The notes under the pieces were generated by a model. That model ran no database searches and was not told the DNA's origin. It was given only the letters and a program-made list of their open reading frames with translations. The position numbers and the translations under genes are program-made. From positions 1,736,001 to 1,800,000 of the forward strand of contig NZ_LT607755.1 of the NCBI RefSeq assembly GCF_900090275.1: a DNA stretch of 64,000 nucleotides, read 5' to 3'. This document shows, piece after piece, positions 43,230-50,846 of the stretch; within the stretch, counting starts at the first letter, position 1; every line of letters starts with the position of its first letter. This DNA comes from Micromonospora zamorensis (GTDB taxonomy: Bacteria; Actinomycetota; Actinomycetes; Mycobacteriales; Micromonosporaceae).

Positions 43230-43961
43230 GGCCTCGATGATCCGGTGCAGGAACTGCCGGGTGCGCGGCTGGGTCGGCTCGCCCAGCACCTGCTCGGGCG
43301 GGCCGCTCTCGACGACCCGACCCTCGTCGAGGAAGCACACCTCGTCGGCGACCTCCCGGGCGAAGCTCATCTCGTGGGTGGCCAGCACCATGGTCATCCC
43401 GTCGGCCTTCAGGTCCCGGATCATCGCCAGCACCTCACCGACGAGTTCCGGGTCCAGCGCGGAGGTCACCTCGTCGAGCAGCATCAGCCGAGGTGAGTTC
43501 GCCAGCGCCCGGACGATCGCCACCCGCTGCTGCTGCCCGCCCGAGAGCCGGTCCGGGTAGGCGTCCGCCCTGGCGCCGAGCCCCACCCGGTCGAGCAGCT
43601 CCCGGGCCTGGGCCTCCGCCTCCGCCCGGGCCCGCCGGTGTACGCGGCGCGGAGCGAGGGTGACGTTCTCCAACACGCTCAGGTGCGGAAAGAGGTTGTA
43701 CGCCTGGAACACCATGCCGATGCGCCGACGGACCCGGTCCGGGTCAACCCGGGGATCGGAGATGTCCTCCCCGTCCAGCTCGATGGTGCCGTCGTCCAGC
43801 TCCTCCAGCAGGTTCACGCACCGCAGCAGCGTCGACTTGCCCGACCCGGAGGCGCCGATCAGCGCCACCACCTGATGCTCGGAGACGGTCAGGTCGAGCT
43901 GGTCGAGCACCACCTGGCCGGCGAACTCCTTGCGCAGACCCCGGCAGCGGAGCAAAGCCAT
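43218..43961 (-). CDS. Polar amino acid ABC transporter ATPase (GlnQ type)
   Basis: ATPase that powers uptake of an amino acid. 247 residues. Walker A GASGSGKST at 36-44, Q-loop VFQAYNLFPHLSV, signature LSGGQQQR, Walker B LMLLDEVTSALDP and H-loop ATHEM. The sequence is typical of GlnQ/HisP. Third gene of a three-gene minus-strand operon (binding protein, permease, ATPase). ATG 2 bp after the permease stop. Confidence 0.93.
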   Translation of the reverse strand: MALLRCRGLRKEFAGQVVLDQLDLTVSEHQVVALIGASGSGKSTLLRCVNLLEELDDGTIELDGEDISDPRVDPDRVRRRIGMVFQAYNLFPHLSVLENVTLAPRRVHRRARAEAEAQARELLDRVGLGARADAYPDRLSGGQQQRVAIVRALANSPRLMLLDEVTSALDPELVGEVLAMIRDLKADGMTMVLATHEMSFAREVADEVCFLDEGRVVESGPPEQVLGEPTQPRTRQFLHRIIEAGRL

Positions 43962-43963
43962 CC

Positions 43964-44809
43964 TCAGCCTCCCGACTGTCGGCGCGCCGCCCGCAGCGTC
44001 ACCCAGTCGGTGACCGCGATCAGTGGGATCGCGAGCAGCACGAAGAGCACCCCCGCCACGACGTACGGCGTGTAGTTGAACGACTGGGCGGTGGCGATCT
44101 GAGCCGCGCGGACCGCGTCGATGGGCCCGGCGAGCGAGACCAGCCCGACGTCCTTCTGCAACGCCACCACGTCGTTGAGCAGGGGCGGCGCCACCCGGCG
44201 GACGGCCTGCGGCAGCACCACGTGGCGCATCGTCTGCCGATAGGTAAGGCCCAGCGAGCGCGCCGCGGCCAGCTGGCTGGGGTGCACCGACTCGATGCCG
44301 GCCCGGAACACCTCGGCGAGATAACCGCTGTAGGTGAGGACCAACGCGGCCCCACCGAGCACGAGCACCGGCGGCATCCCCTGCAGTCGCAGGCCGGGCA
44401 CGCCGAGGGTGAGCAGGTACAGCACGATGATCAGCGGCAGGCCGCGGAAGGTGTAGGTGTAGCCGGCGGCGAGTGCCCGGACCGGGAAGAAGACCGGGCC
44501 GCGCAACGTCCGCAGCACAGCGATCACCAGCCCGAGCAGCAGCGCGCCGACCGCACAGCAGACCAGCAACCGGACGTTGAGCCAGAGCCCGCTCAGCACC
44601 GCCGGCAACGCGTCCCGGGCGATCTCCGGGTCCAGGAACGACTGCCGCACCCGGTCCCAGCCGGGCGCACCGGTCACCGCGACGACCAGCAGCGTGCCGA
44701 GCGCCGCCGTGGAACAGGCCGCGACCATCACGCTGTAGACGGTCTGCCGATGCCGGTACGCCGACCGCCGCCGCTGCGCCTCGGAGGGCACGTGATCCAG
44801 GAGCGTCAC
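43964..44809 (-). CDS. Amino acid ABC transporter permease
   Basis: A 281-residue inner-membrane permease of the His/Glu/Gln family with about five or six helices. The EAA loop is PSQLAAARSLGLTYRQTMRHVVLPQA. A longer cytosolic N-terminus (residues 1-25) precedes the first helix. GTG 44809 overlaps the binding-protein stop. Partner of the ATPase and lipoprotein on either side. Confidence 0.9.
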   Translation of the reverse strand: MTLLDHVPSEAQRRRSAYRHRQTVYSVMVAACSTAALGTLLVVAVTGAPGWDRVRQSFLDPEIARDALPAVLSGLWLNVRLLVCCAVGALLLGLVIAVLRTLRGPVFFPVRALAAGYTYTFRGLPLIIVLYLLTLGVPGLRLQGMPPVLVLGGAALVLTYSGYLAEVFRAGIESVHPSQLAAARSLGLTYRQTMRHVVLPQAVRRVAPPLLNDVVALQKDVGLVSLAGPIDAVRAAQIATAQSFNYTPYVVAGVLFVLLAIPLIAVTDWVTLRAARRQSGG

Positions 44810-45669
44810 CGCAGCTCGGCCGCCCCCGCCGCCTGCGCGAGCCACGTCTGCTCCAACTGCTTCAGCGTGCCGGCCGCGGTGAGCTGACCGACCGCGCCGG
44901 TCACGCAGGAGGTCAGCGGGGAGTTCTTGTCCAGCAGCAACCCGAACGCCTCCGGCGTACCGACCTGCGGCACCTGCCCCACGATCGTCGCGTCGGTGAT
45001 CTCCGCCCCGGTGATGTAGAAGGCGGTCGGCAGGTCCACCACGAGACCGTCCAGCTGCCCGTTCTGCAGGGCCTTCTTGGCGTCGTCGTTGCTGTTGTAG
45101 ACCTGCGGCTTGGCCGACGGCTTGATCACGTCGGTGATCGCCTGGTAGCTGGTGGTGCCCACCTGGGCGCCGAGCCGCGCGTCGCGAAGATCTGCCAGCG
45201 ACGTCTTGCCGGCGATCTTCGAGGACTTCAACGCGACGACGGTCTGCCGCACCAGGTAGTACGGCGCGGAGAAGTCCACCGCCTGCTTGCGCTCCTCGGT
45301 GATGGAGAACTGGTTGATGTCGAAGTCGAAGTCCTTCGGCCCGGGCGCGATCGCGGTGTCGAACTTCACCCGCGTCCAGGTGACGTCCGCGCGGGCGTAG
45401 CCGAGCTTCTCCGCCACCGCGTACGCGACGGCCGACTCGAAGCCCTCGCCGCTCTCCGGCTTGTCCTTCGAGAACCACGGCTCGTACGCGGGCTGGTCGG
45501 TGGCGATGGTGAGCTTGCCCGGCGTACGGGTGGGCAGGCTGTCCTTGGCGCAGGACAGACCCGTGGTGACAGTGGGGGTTGGTAGTTCCTTCTGTGGCGC
45601 GCATCCGGCGGTGGCTACGACGGCGGCACCGGCGAGGGTGAGCGCGAGGAGACGTGAGCTGCTGGCCAT
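44806..45669 (-). CDS. Amino acid ABC transporter substrate-binding lipoprotein
   Basis: A 287-residue exported lipoprotein with lipobox TAGC at Cys23, then a type II periplasmic-binding fold: LTIATDQPAYEPWFSKD, FDFDINQFSITEERKQAVDFSAPYY. The motifs fit a polar amino acid ligand, but the exact one is unclear. First gene of the operon; it is divergent from hisE with 145 bp between the starts. Confidence 0.9.
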   Translation of the reverse strand: MASSSRLLALTLAGAAVVATAGCAPQKELPTPTVTTGLSCAKDSLPTRTPGKLTIATDQPAYEPWFSKDKPESGEGFESAVAYAVAEKLGYARADVTWTRVKFDTAIAPGPKDFDFDINQFSITEERKQAVDFSAPYYLVRQTVVALKSSKIAGKTSLADLRDARLGAQVGTTSYQAITDVIKPSAKPQVYNSNDDAKKALQNGQLDGLVVDLPTAFYITGAEITDATIVGQVPQVGTPEAFGLLLDKNSPLTSCVTGAVGQLTAAGTLKQLEQTWLAQAAGAAELR

Positions 45670-45814
45670 GGCCGACAGCGTAGAGCTCCATGAGCATCGA
45701 TCGAAGGTTGTCCCACCATGTCGATAGGGAATTGCCGCCTCGAAGTCCCGCTGACCGGGTGTTGGCGGACCCGGACGTACGGTGCGAGTCGACCGGCTGG
45801 AAGAATCCTCTCCC

Positions 45815-46078
45815 GTGAAGACGTTCGAGGAGTTGTTCGCCGAGCTGCAGGCCAAGGCCGCCGCCGGCACCCCGGGCTCGGGCACCGTCGCCGCCCTGGA
45901 AAAGGGGGTGCACTTCATCGGCAAGAAGGTCGTCGAGGAGGCGGCCGAGTCGTGGATGGCCGCCGAGCACGAGGGGCCGGAGCGCACCGCCGAGGAGATC
46001 TCCCAACTGCTCTACCAGGTCCAGGTGCTCATGCTCGCCAGTGGTCTCGACCTCAAGGACGTCTACCGACATCTGTGA
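45815..46078 (+). CDS. hisE: Phosphoribosyl-ATP pyrophosphatase
   Basis: Second step of histidine synthesis. 87 residues, all helical. Metal-binding [14 protein letters not shown] and the [18 protein letters not shown] helix match the family. GTG 45815 gives the conserved [10 protein letters not shown] start. hisG follows after 47 bp, a common actinobacterial pair. Confidence 0.95.
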   Translation: MKTFEELFAELQAKAAAGTPGSGTVAALEKGVHFIGKKVVEEAAESWMAAEHEGPERTAEEISQLLYQVQVLMLASGLDLKDVYRHL

Positions 46079-46125
46079 GTGCCCCCACCCGTTGATCGCC
46101 ATCCGGATCGAAGGAGCACTCCGTC

Positions 46126-46971
46126 ATGTTGCGTGTCGCCATCCCCAACAAGGGCACCCTGGCCGAGCCGGCCGCCCAGATGCTGCGCGAGGCGGGCTAC
46201 CGCCAGCGCACCGACCCCAAGGACCTCGTCTGCCGGGACGAGGCCAACGACGTCGAATTCTTCTACCTGCGCCCCAAGGACATCGCCACCTACGTCGGCT
46301 CCGGTGACCTCGACCTCGGGATCACCGGCCGGGACCTGCTGATCGACTCGGCCGCGCCGGCGGAAGAGGTCGTCGACCTCGCCTTCGGCCGGGCCACCTT
46401 CCGCTTCGCCGCCCGCCCCGACGACATCGCCTCCGTCCAGGATCTGGGCGGCCACCGGATCGCCACCGCGTACCCCGGGCTGGTCGAGCGGCACCTCGGC
46501 GAGGTGGGAGTCAAGGCCGACGTGATCCGCCTCGACGGTGCGGTGGAGAACGCCGTACGCCTCGGTGTCGCCGACGTGATCGCGGACGTCGTGGAGACCG
46601 GCGCCACCCTGCGCCAGGCGGGCCTCGTCGTGTTCGGGGAGCCGCTGCTGCGCTCCTCGGCGGTGCTGGTCCGGCGTGCCGGCGCGCCCGCGAACGCGCA
46701 GGCCGAGCAGTTGCTGCGCCGTCTGCACGGTGTGCTGGTGGCCCGCCGCTACGTGATGCTCGCCTACGACGTGCCGGCCGGCCTGCTGGATCGCGCCAGC
46801 GGGCTCACCCCGGGCATCGAGTCACCCACCGTCTCGCCGCTGCACCGCGAGGGCTGGGTGGCGGTGCAGGCGATGGTGCTCCGCGACGACGTCCACCGGA
46901 TCATGGACGAGCTGTACGAGTTGGGCGCTCGCGCCATCCTCGTCACCAACATCCACGCCTGTCGCCTCTGA
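46126..46971 (+). CDS. hisG: ATP phosphoribosyltransferase (long form)
   Basis: First and feedback-regulated step of histidine synthesis. 281 residues. The catalytic region has LRVAIPNKGTLAEPA and the PRPP loop DVVETGATLRQAG. The C-terminal ~75 residues (ESPTVSPLHREGWVAVQAMV, GARAILVTNIHACRL) are the ACT-like histidine-binding domain of the long form, so no HisZ is needed. ATG with GAAGGAG upstream. Confidence 0.97.
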   Translation: MLRVAIPNKGTLAEPAAQMLREAGYRQRTDPKDLVCRDEANDVEFFYLRPKDIATYVGSGDLDLGITGRDLLIDSAAPAEEVVDLAFGRATFRFAARPDDIASVQDLGGHRIATAYPGLVERHLGEVGVKADVIRLDGAVENAVRLGVADVIADVVETGATLRQAGLVVFGEPLLRSSAVLVRRAGAPANAQAEQLLRRLHGVLVARRYVMLAYDVPAGLLDRASGLTPGIESPTVSPLHREGWVAVQAMVLRDDVHRIMDELYELGARAILVTNIHACRL

Positions 46972-47000
46972 CCGGTCGTCCGGCGGGCGGCCCGGCGCTT

Positions 47001-47075
47001 GATCAACTCGGGTTCATTGAAACGGGGGTGTCCGCGCGCCAGGGACACCCCCGTTTCACGAAACCCGAGTGGATC
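47001..47075. repeat. Long imperfect palindrome A
   Basis: Two 33-nt arms (47001-47033 and 47043-47075) match at 29 positions, with a 9-nt loop. The core is AAACGGGGGTGTCC with GGACACCCCCGTTT. It starts 30 bp after hisG and could end its transcript, but the shape is that of a dispersed palindromic element. Confidence 0.75.
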
Positions 47076-47084
47076 TGTCGCGCC

Positions 47085-47136
47085 GGCGCGGGTGTGCGGC
47101 GCGGGTGTGAGGCGCGGGTATGCGGCGCGGGTGTGC
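47085..47136. repeat. Four 13-bp tandem repeats
   Basis: Unit GGCGCGGGTGTGC, four copies, two with single-base changes. No coding or regulatory role seen. Confidence 0.75.
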
Positions 47137-47172
47137 GGCGAGGAACCCTCCCGGCGGCCGTGCCCCGACCGG

Positions 47173-47250
47173 GAAGATCGCGCTCGATCATTGAAGTAGT
47201 GGTGTCGATCTCGACGGAGGCCACTTGATCCTGGATCGAGCACGATCTTC
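47173..47250. repeat. Long imperfect palindrome B
   Basis: Arms GAAGATCGCGCTCGATC (47173-47189) and GATCGAGCACGATCTTC (47234-47250) match at 16 of 17 positions. The inner arms pair partly, and the loop holds a small GTCGATCTCGAC stem. Sequence differs from palindromes A and C. Confidence 0.7.
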
Positions 47251-47350
47251 GCGGTGCGGTGCGGTGCGGCGCGGCGCGGCGCGGCGCGGTGCCGTGCCGT
47301 GCGGCGGTGCCGTGCGGTGCGGCGGTGCCGTGCGATGCGGCGGTGCCGTG
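47251..47350. repeat. GCGGT/GCGGC low-complexity array
   Basis: Pentamers GCGGT and GCGGC followed by an irregular 15-mer GCGGCGGTGCCGTGC repeated about three times. With palindromes A and B and the 13-bp repeats it fills the 492-bp gap 46972-47463. Confidence 0.7.
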
Positions 47351-47463
47351 TTGCCCGGTGGCGCGATGTGGTCGTGACCGTGTGGGTGCCCGCATGGCCG
47401 GGCTGAGTGTTCGCTCGGCGGGTGGTGCGGCCCACGGGCGGGTGCGGATGGCAGACTGGTGGG

Positions 47464-47937
47464 GTGAGTGAAACCGAACTGGTCCGCCTGAAGCCCCGCC
47501 GCATCCGCGTGGTCTGCTGGTCGGCGGCGGTTGCGCTGGTGGTGGTGTTCGGTCTGGTCGCCACCTCGCTGAGCGGGCCGACCGGCGACGGTTACGGCAG
47601 CTTCCAGCGCGGCGACCAGATCGCCATGGTCGGCTTGGGCATCTTCGGGGCGCTGGGCTTCCTGCTGTTCACCCGTCCGCGGGTGGAGGCGGACGCGCGT
47701 GGCGTCCGGGTGCGCAACATCATCAGCTCCTACGAGCTGCCCTGGGAGGTTGTCCGGGGAGTCCGGTTCGACCGGGGCGCGCCGTGGGCCAGCCTGGACC
47801 TGCATGACGACGACCTCCTGCCGATGATCGCCCTCCAGGCGGCCGACAAGGAGCTTGCCGTCGACGGGGTCCGCGCGTTGCGACGCCTGCACGAGGCGCA
47901 CCAGGCCCACCTCGCCGAACGCGCCGCCGGCCGCTGA
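47464..47937 (+). CDS. PH-domain membrane protein
   Basis: A 157-residue protein: two hydrophobic helices (about 20-40 and 60-80) followed by a bacterial PH-type domain (VEADARGVRVRNIISSYELPWEVVRGVRF). Such small proteins often follow hisG in actinobacteria, role unknown. GTG start 6 nt after a CAGACT box, so possibly leaderless. Codon use is typical for the genome despite the repeats on both sides. Confidence 0.75.
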   Translation: MSETELVRLKPRRIRVVCWSAAVALVVVFGLVATSLSGPTGDGYGSFQRGDQIAMVGLGIFGALGFLLFTRPRVEADARGVRVRNIISSYELPWEVVRGVRFDRGAPWASLDLHDDDLLPMIALQAADKELAVDGVRALRRLHEAHQAHLAERAAGR

Positions 47938-47950
47938 CCCGCATCCCATC

Positions 47951-48036
47951 GGCAAGATCTGGACAACTTCCCTGAAACTGCTGTCTCAGCGTCGCCGGAG
48001 GCAGCACTTTCAGGGAAACTGCGCGGGATCTTGGCC
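47951..48036. repeat. Long imperfect palindrome C
   Basis: Inner arms TTCCCTGAAACTGCTG (47968-47983) and CAGCACTTTCAGGGAA (48002-48017) match with one mismatch. Outer arms CAAGATC and GATCTTG close the structure. It starts 14 bp after the PH-domain gene stop. The rest of the 500-bp gap 47938-48437 is the infC leader. Confidence 0.7.
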
Positions 48037-48147
48037 GCCGCCGCCCGTCCGACTCGTCCGACTCGCCCGGCACGACCGGCACGACCGGGGCGGGGCGGCC
48101 AGCACGGCCAGCGCGGGCAGGGCCTTGACCCTCAGGTGGTGCCCGGT

Positions 48148-48177
48148 TTGGGGGCGGACGGGGCGCCGGTGTAGTGT
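48148..48177 (+). promoter_or_regulatory. Candidate infC promoter
   Basis: TTGGGG (48148-48153), 18 bp, TAGTGT (48172-48177). A start near 48184 would give a leader of about 255 nt. Confidence 0.4.
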
Positions 48178-48340
48178 TGTCGAGTCGACCAGGCTGTCTC
48201 CGCGTGCGAGCAGACAGCCTTGAAAGCGGAGCGCCTGCTCCCACCCGAGTCGCCGCTACGGTGGCCGGGTCCGGTCACCGGTTCCGGGCATGTCCCGGCG
48301 CCGGATGCGCGATCCTGTGATCGTGCTGACCGGTCGAGCG

Positions 48341-48372
48341 GGCCCTGGCATGCGCCGGGGCCTTCTGCTTTT
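48341..48372 (+). terminator. Attenuator-like hairpin in the infC leader
   Basis: GGCCCTGGC and GCCGGGGCC form a 9-bp stem (one G-U) with loop ATGC, followed by TTCTGCTTTT. A U-rich tail is rare in this sequence, so this is a good intrinsic terminator candidate inside the leader. Confidence 0.55.
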
Positions 48373-48437
48373 CGGGTTGGTTCCCATCCGGGGGCCGCGG
48401 GGGTCGGCACTGAGCAGAAGCGACTCGAGGAGGCCCC

Positions 48438-49106
48438 ATCAGCGTCGAACCACGCGTGAACGAGCAGATCCGGGCACGTGAGGTCCGACTGGTCGGCCCA
48501 GAGGGTGAGCAGGTGGGCATCGTCCCCCTGGAGCGCGCTCTTCAGCTGGCCGCGGACGTCGATCTGGACCTGGTCGAGGTTGCGCCGATGGCGCGCCCGC
48601 CGGTGTGCAAGCTCATGGACTTCGGCAAGTTCAAGTATGAGAGCGCACTCAAGGCGCGCGAAGCGCGGCGTAACCAGCAGCAGACCGTCATCAAGGAAAT
48701 GAAGCTTCGACCGAAGATCGACCCGCACGACTACGAGACCAAAAAGGGTCACGTGGTGCGGTTCCTCAAGGCGGGCGACAAGGTCAAGGTGACGATCATG
48801 TTCCGCGGTCGCGAGCAGAGTCGTCCGGAGCTGGGTTACCGGCTCCTGCGTCGACTCGAATCCGAGATCACGGAACTGGGATACGTCGAGGCCGCTCCGA
48901 AGCAGGACGGCCGAAACATGATCATGGTTCTCGCTCCGCATCGGGCCGTCAAGGCCTCCGCGGTCGCCGCTACGGCGTCCCGCGGTGGACCTCGGGACCG
49001 GGCAGGGGACGAGTCCGCCGCTCCGGAAGCCGATGAGACCGCAGCGGTCGGCGAGACCGCAGCAGCCGGTGACACCGGCCTCGCCGCCGATACCAGCGGC
49101 GAGTAA
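48438..49106 (+). CDS. infC: Translation initiation factor IF-3
   Basis: Keeps ribosomal subunits apart and proofreads the start codon. 222 residues counted from ATC 48438. IF3-N ([23 protein letters not shown]) and IF3-C ([21 protein letters not shown]) domains are intact; an acidic, alanine-rich tail of about 45 residues follows. ATC is chosen as start because GAGGAGG is 4 bp upstream and the ISVEPRVN stretch is conserved in the phylum, while GTG 48456 has no ribosome site. IF-3 genes are known for rare start codons. Operon with rpmI and rplT. Confidence 0.92.
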   Translation: MSVEPRVNEQIRAREVRLVGPEGEQVGIVPLERALQLAADVDLDLVEVAPMARPPVCKLMDFGKFKYESALKAREARRNQQQTVIKEMKLRPKIDPHDYETKKGHVVRFLKAGDKVKVTIMFRGREQSRPELGYRLLRRLESEITELGYVEAAPKQDGRNMIMVLAPHRAVKASAVAATASRGGPRDRAGDESAAPEADETAAVGETAAAGDTGLAADTSGE

Positions 49107-49125
49107 CAGGGGAGAGACGTTCCAC

Positions 49126-49320
49126 ATGCCGAAGATGAAGAGCCACACGGGTATGGGTAAGCGGGTCAAGGTGACCGGCAAGGGCAAGATCGTTGCCCAG
49201 CAGGCCGGCCTCCGTCACAACCTGGAGAAGAAGCCCTCCACCCAGACCCGCCGGCTGACCGGCACGGTCGTGCTGGCCAAGGCCGACGTCAAGCGCATCA
49301 AGAAGCTGCTCGGCCGCTGA
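49126..49320 (+). CDS. rpmI: Ribosomal protein L35
   Basis: 64-residue basic 50S protein: PKMKSHTGMGKRVKVTGKGK and the C-terminal ADVKRIKKLLGR are typical. ATG with GGGGAGAG upstream. Middle gene of infC-rpmI-rplT. Confidence 0.96.
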   Translation: MPKMKSHTGMGKRVKVTGKGKIVAQQAGLRHNLEKKPSTQTRRLTGTVVLAKADVKRIKKLLGR

Positions 49321-49352
49321 CGCGCGCCACCTTTACGTAATAAGGAGTTGAG

Positions 49353-49745
49353 ATGGCACGCGTCAAGCGGGCTGTAAACGCCCAGAAGAAGCGTCGTACC
49401 CTGCTGGAGTCCGCGAGTGGTTACCGCGGTCAGCGCTCCCGGCTGTACCGCAAGGCCAAGGAGCAGGTGCTGCACTCGATGCAGTACGCCTACCGGGACC
49501 GTCGCGACCGCAAGGGCGACTTCCGGCAGCTGTGGATTCAGCGGATCAACGCGGGCGCCCGGGCCAACGGGATGACCTACAACCGCCTGATCCAGGGCAT
49601 GCGTCTGGCCGGCATCGAGGTCGACCGCAAGATCCTGGCCGACATGGCTGTCAACGACGCCGCCTCTTTCGCGGCGATCGTCGAGCTGGCCCGGGCCGCG
49701 GTCACGGCCGAGGGCACCGGCGGCGCGGCGGCTCAGGCCGCCTGA
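49353..49745 (+). CDS. rplT: Ribosomal protein L20
   Basis: 130-residue early-assembly 50S protein with the basic N-terminal extension ([17 protein letters not shown]) and the globular [21 protein letters not shown] domain. In other bacteria L20 represses its own operon by binding the leader; the long infC leader here is compatible. ATG with AAGGAG upstream. Confidence 0.96.
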   Translation: MARVKRAVNAQKKRRTLLESASGYRGQRSRLYRKAKEQVLHSMQYAYRDRRDRKGDFRQLWIQRINAGARANGMTYNRLIQGMRLAGIEVDRKILADMAVNDAASFAAIVELARAAVTAEGTGGAAAQAA

Positions 49746-49828
49746 TCCCCACGCACCAGAACGAGGCGTCTCCCGTGTCGGCACCGCCGTCCGGGGGGCG
49801 CCTCAATCGTGCCGGAGGAGCGCACACC

Positions 49829-50626
49829 ATGGCTTTCACCCCGCGTACCCCCAGGGTTGTCGCCGCCCGGCGGTTGCAACGCCGCCGGGACCGCGACGCC
49901 ACCGGCCAGTTCCTGGCCGAGGGCCCACAGGCGGTCCGCGAGGCCCTCGCGCGGCCGGAGGTGGTCACCGAGCTGTTCGGTACGACCGCCGCCCTCGACC
50001 GGCACCCGGATCTGGCCGCCACGGCGGCCCGCGCCGACGTGCCCGTCTCCGAGGTCACCGACGAGGCCCTCGCCGCGCTGACCGAGACCGTCGCCCCGCA
50101 GGGACTGGTCGCCGTCTGCCGGCACCTCGACGTGTCGCTGGAGCAGGCCCTCGCGGGTGCGCCCCGGCTCGTGGCGGTGCTCGCCGAGATCCGTGACCCG
50201 GGCAACGCCGGCACGGTGCTGCGCACCGCCGACGCGGCCGGGGCGGGCGCGGTCGTCTTCGCCGGCGAGGCCGTCGACCCGTACAACGGCAAGTGTGTAC
50301 GCGCCTCCGCCGGCAGCCTCTTCCACCTCGACGTGGTGCGCGCCGCCGACCCCGCCCAGGTGGTCGACGCGCTGCGCGCCGCTGGGCTGTCGATCTTCGC
50401 CACCACGGGGTACGGCGACAGCGACCTGGACGACATGACCGACTACGGTCGGCTCGTCGGGCCCACCGCATGGTTGTTCGGCTCGGAGGCGCACGGCCTG
50501 CCCGAGGAGTTGGCTTCCGCCGCCGACGCCCGCGTGCGGGTGCCGTTGTACGGGCGCGCGGAGAGCCTCAACCTGGCTGCCGCAGCGGCGGTGTGCCTGT
50601 ACGCTTCAGCGAGAGCACAGCGCTGA
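49829..50626 (+). CDS. TrmH/SpoU-family RNA 2'-O-methyltransferase
   Basis: 265-residue SPOUT enzyme. N-terminal substrate-binding domain (FLAEGPQAVREAL), then motif 1 AEIRDPGNAGTVLRTADAAG, motif 2 GPTAWLFGSEAHGLP and motif 3 PLYGRAESLNLAAAAAV, which form the SAM-binding trefoil knot. It is the usual neighbour of rplT and pheS. The target nucleotide is not predictable (23S rRNA or tRNA). ATG with GGAGGAG 8 bp upstream. Confidence 0.92.
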   Translation: MAFTPRTPRVVAARRLQRRRDRDATGQFLAEGPQAVREALARPEVVTELFGTTAALDRHPDLAATAARADVPVSEVTDEALAALTETVAPQGLVAVCRHLDVSLEQALAGAPRLVAVLAEIRDPGNAGTVLRTADAAGAGAVVFAGEAVDPYNGKCVRASAGSLFHLDVVRAADPAQVVDALRAAGLSIFATTGYGDSDLDDMTDYGRLVGPTAWLFGSEAHGLPEELASAADARVRVPLYGRAESLNLAAAAAVCLYASARAQR

Positions 50627-50673
50627 GGGTGATCATGCCCGGCGCGACTGACAGCAGGGGAGAGCGTCCGCCC

Positions 50674-50733
50674 ATGAACGCGCCACGGCGTTCGTTTAGC
50701 CAGCCCGCCGGTGTCGGCGGGCGGCGGGCCTGA
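50674..50733 (+). CDS. Candidate pheS leader peptide (19 residues)
   Basis: ATG at 50674 with GGGGAGAG 9 nt upstream opens a 19-codon frame MNAPRRSFSQPAGVGGRRA ending at TGA 50731-50733. Its single Phe codon is TTT, very rare in this genome. It overlaps a local hairpin (50703-50722) that competes with a 12-bp long-range pairing to 50753-50764. That layout suggests attenuation of pheS, but only one Phe codon is present. Confidence 0.35.
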   Translation: MNAPRRSFSQPAGVGGRRA

Positions 50734-50764
50734 CCTGCTCCCTGCACAACTCCTACCGGCGGGC
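50701..50764 (+). promoter_or_regulatory. Mutually exclusive hairpins upstream of pheS
   Basis: CAGCCCGCCGGT (50701-50712) can pair with ACCGGCGGGCTG (50753-50764) over 12 bp. Part of it also forms a local stem GCCCGCCG/CGGCGGGC (50703-50722). The two are exclusive, as in attenuators. A TAGACT -10-like box at 50786-50791 may alternatively start pheS mRNA downstream of both. Confidence 0.4.
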
Positions 50765-50846
50765 TGCGGCACAGCCGCGCGTCCGTAGACTCGCTTAGCC
50801 GCCCCCGGTGAGGGCTGGCGCCGCCGTGAGGGAGTGCCCGTACGCC

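Noticed and set aside
50627..50846. T-box upstream of pheS
   Set aside because: No AGGGTGGNACCGCG-like sequence; the structure seen is a simple competing hairpin.
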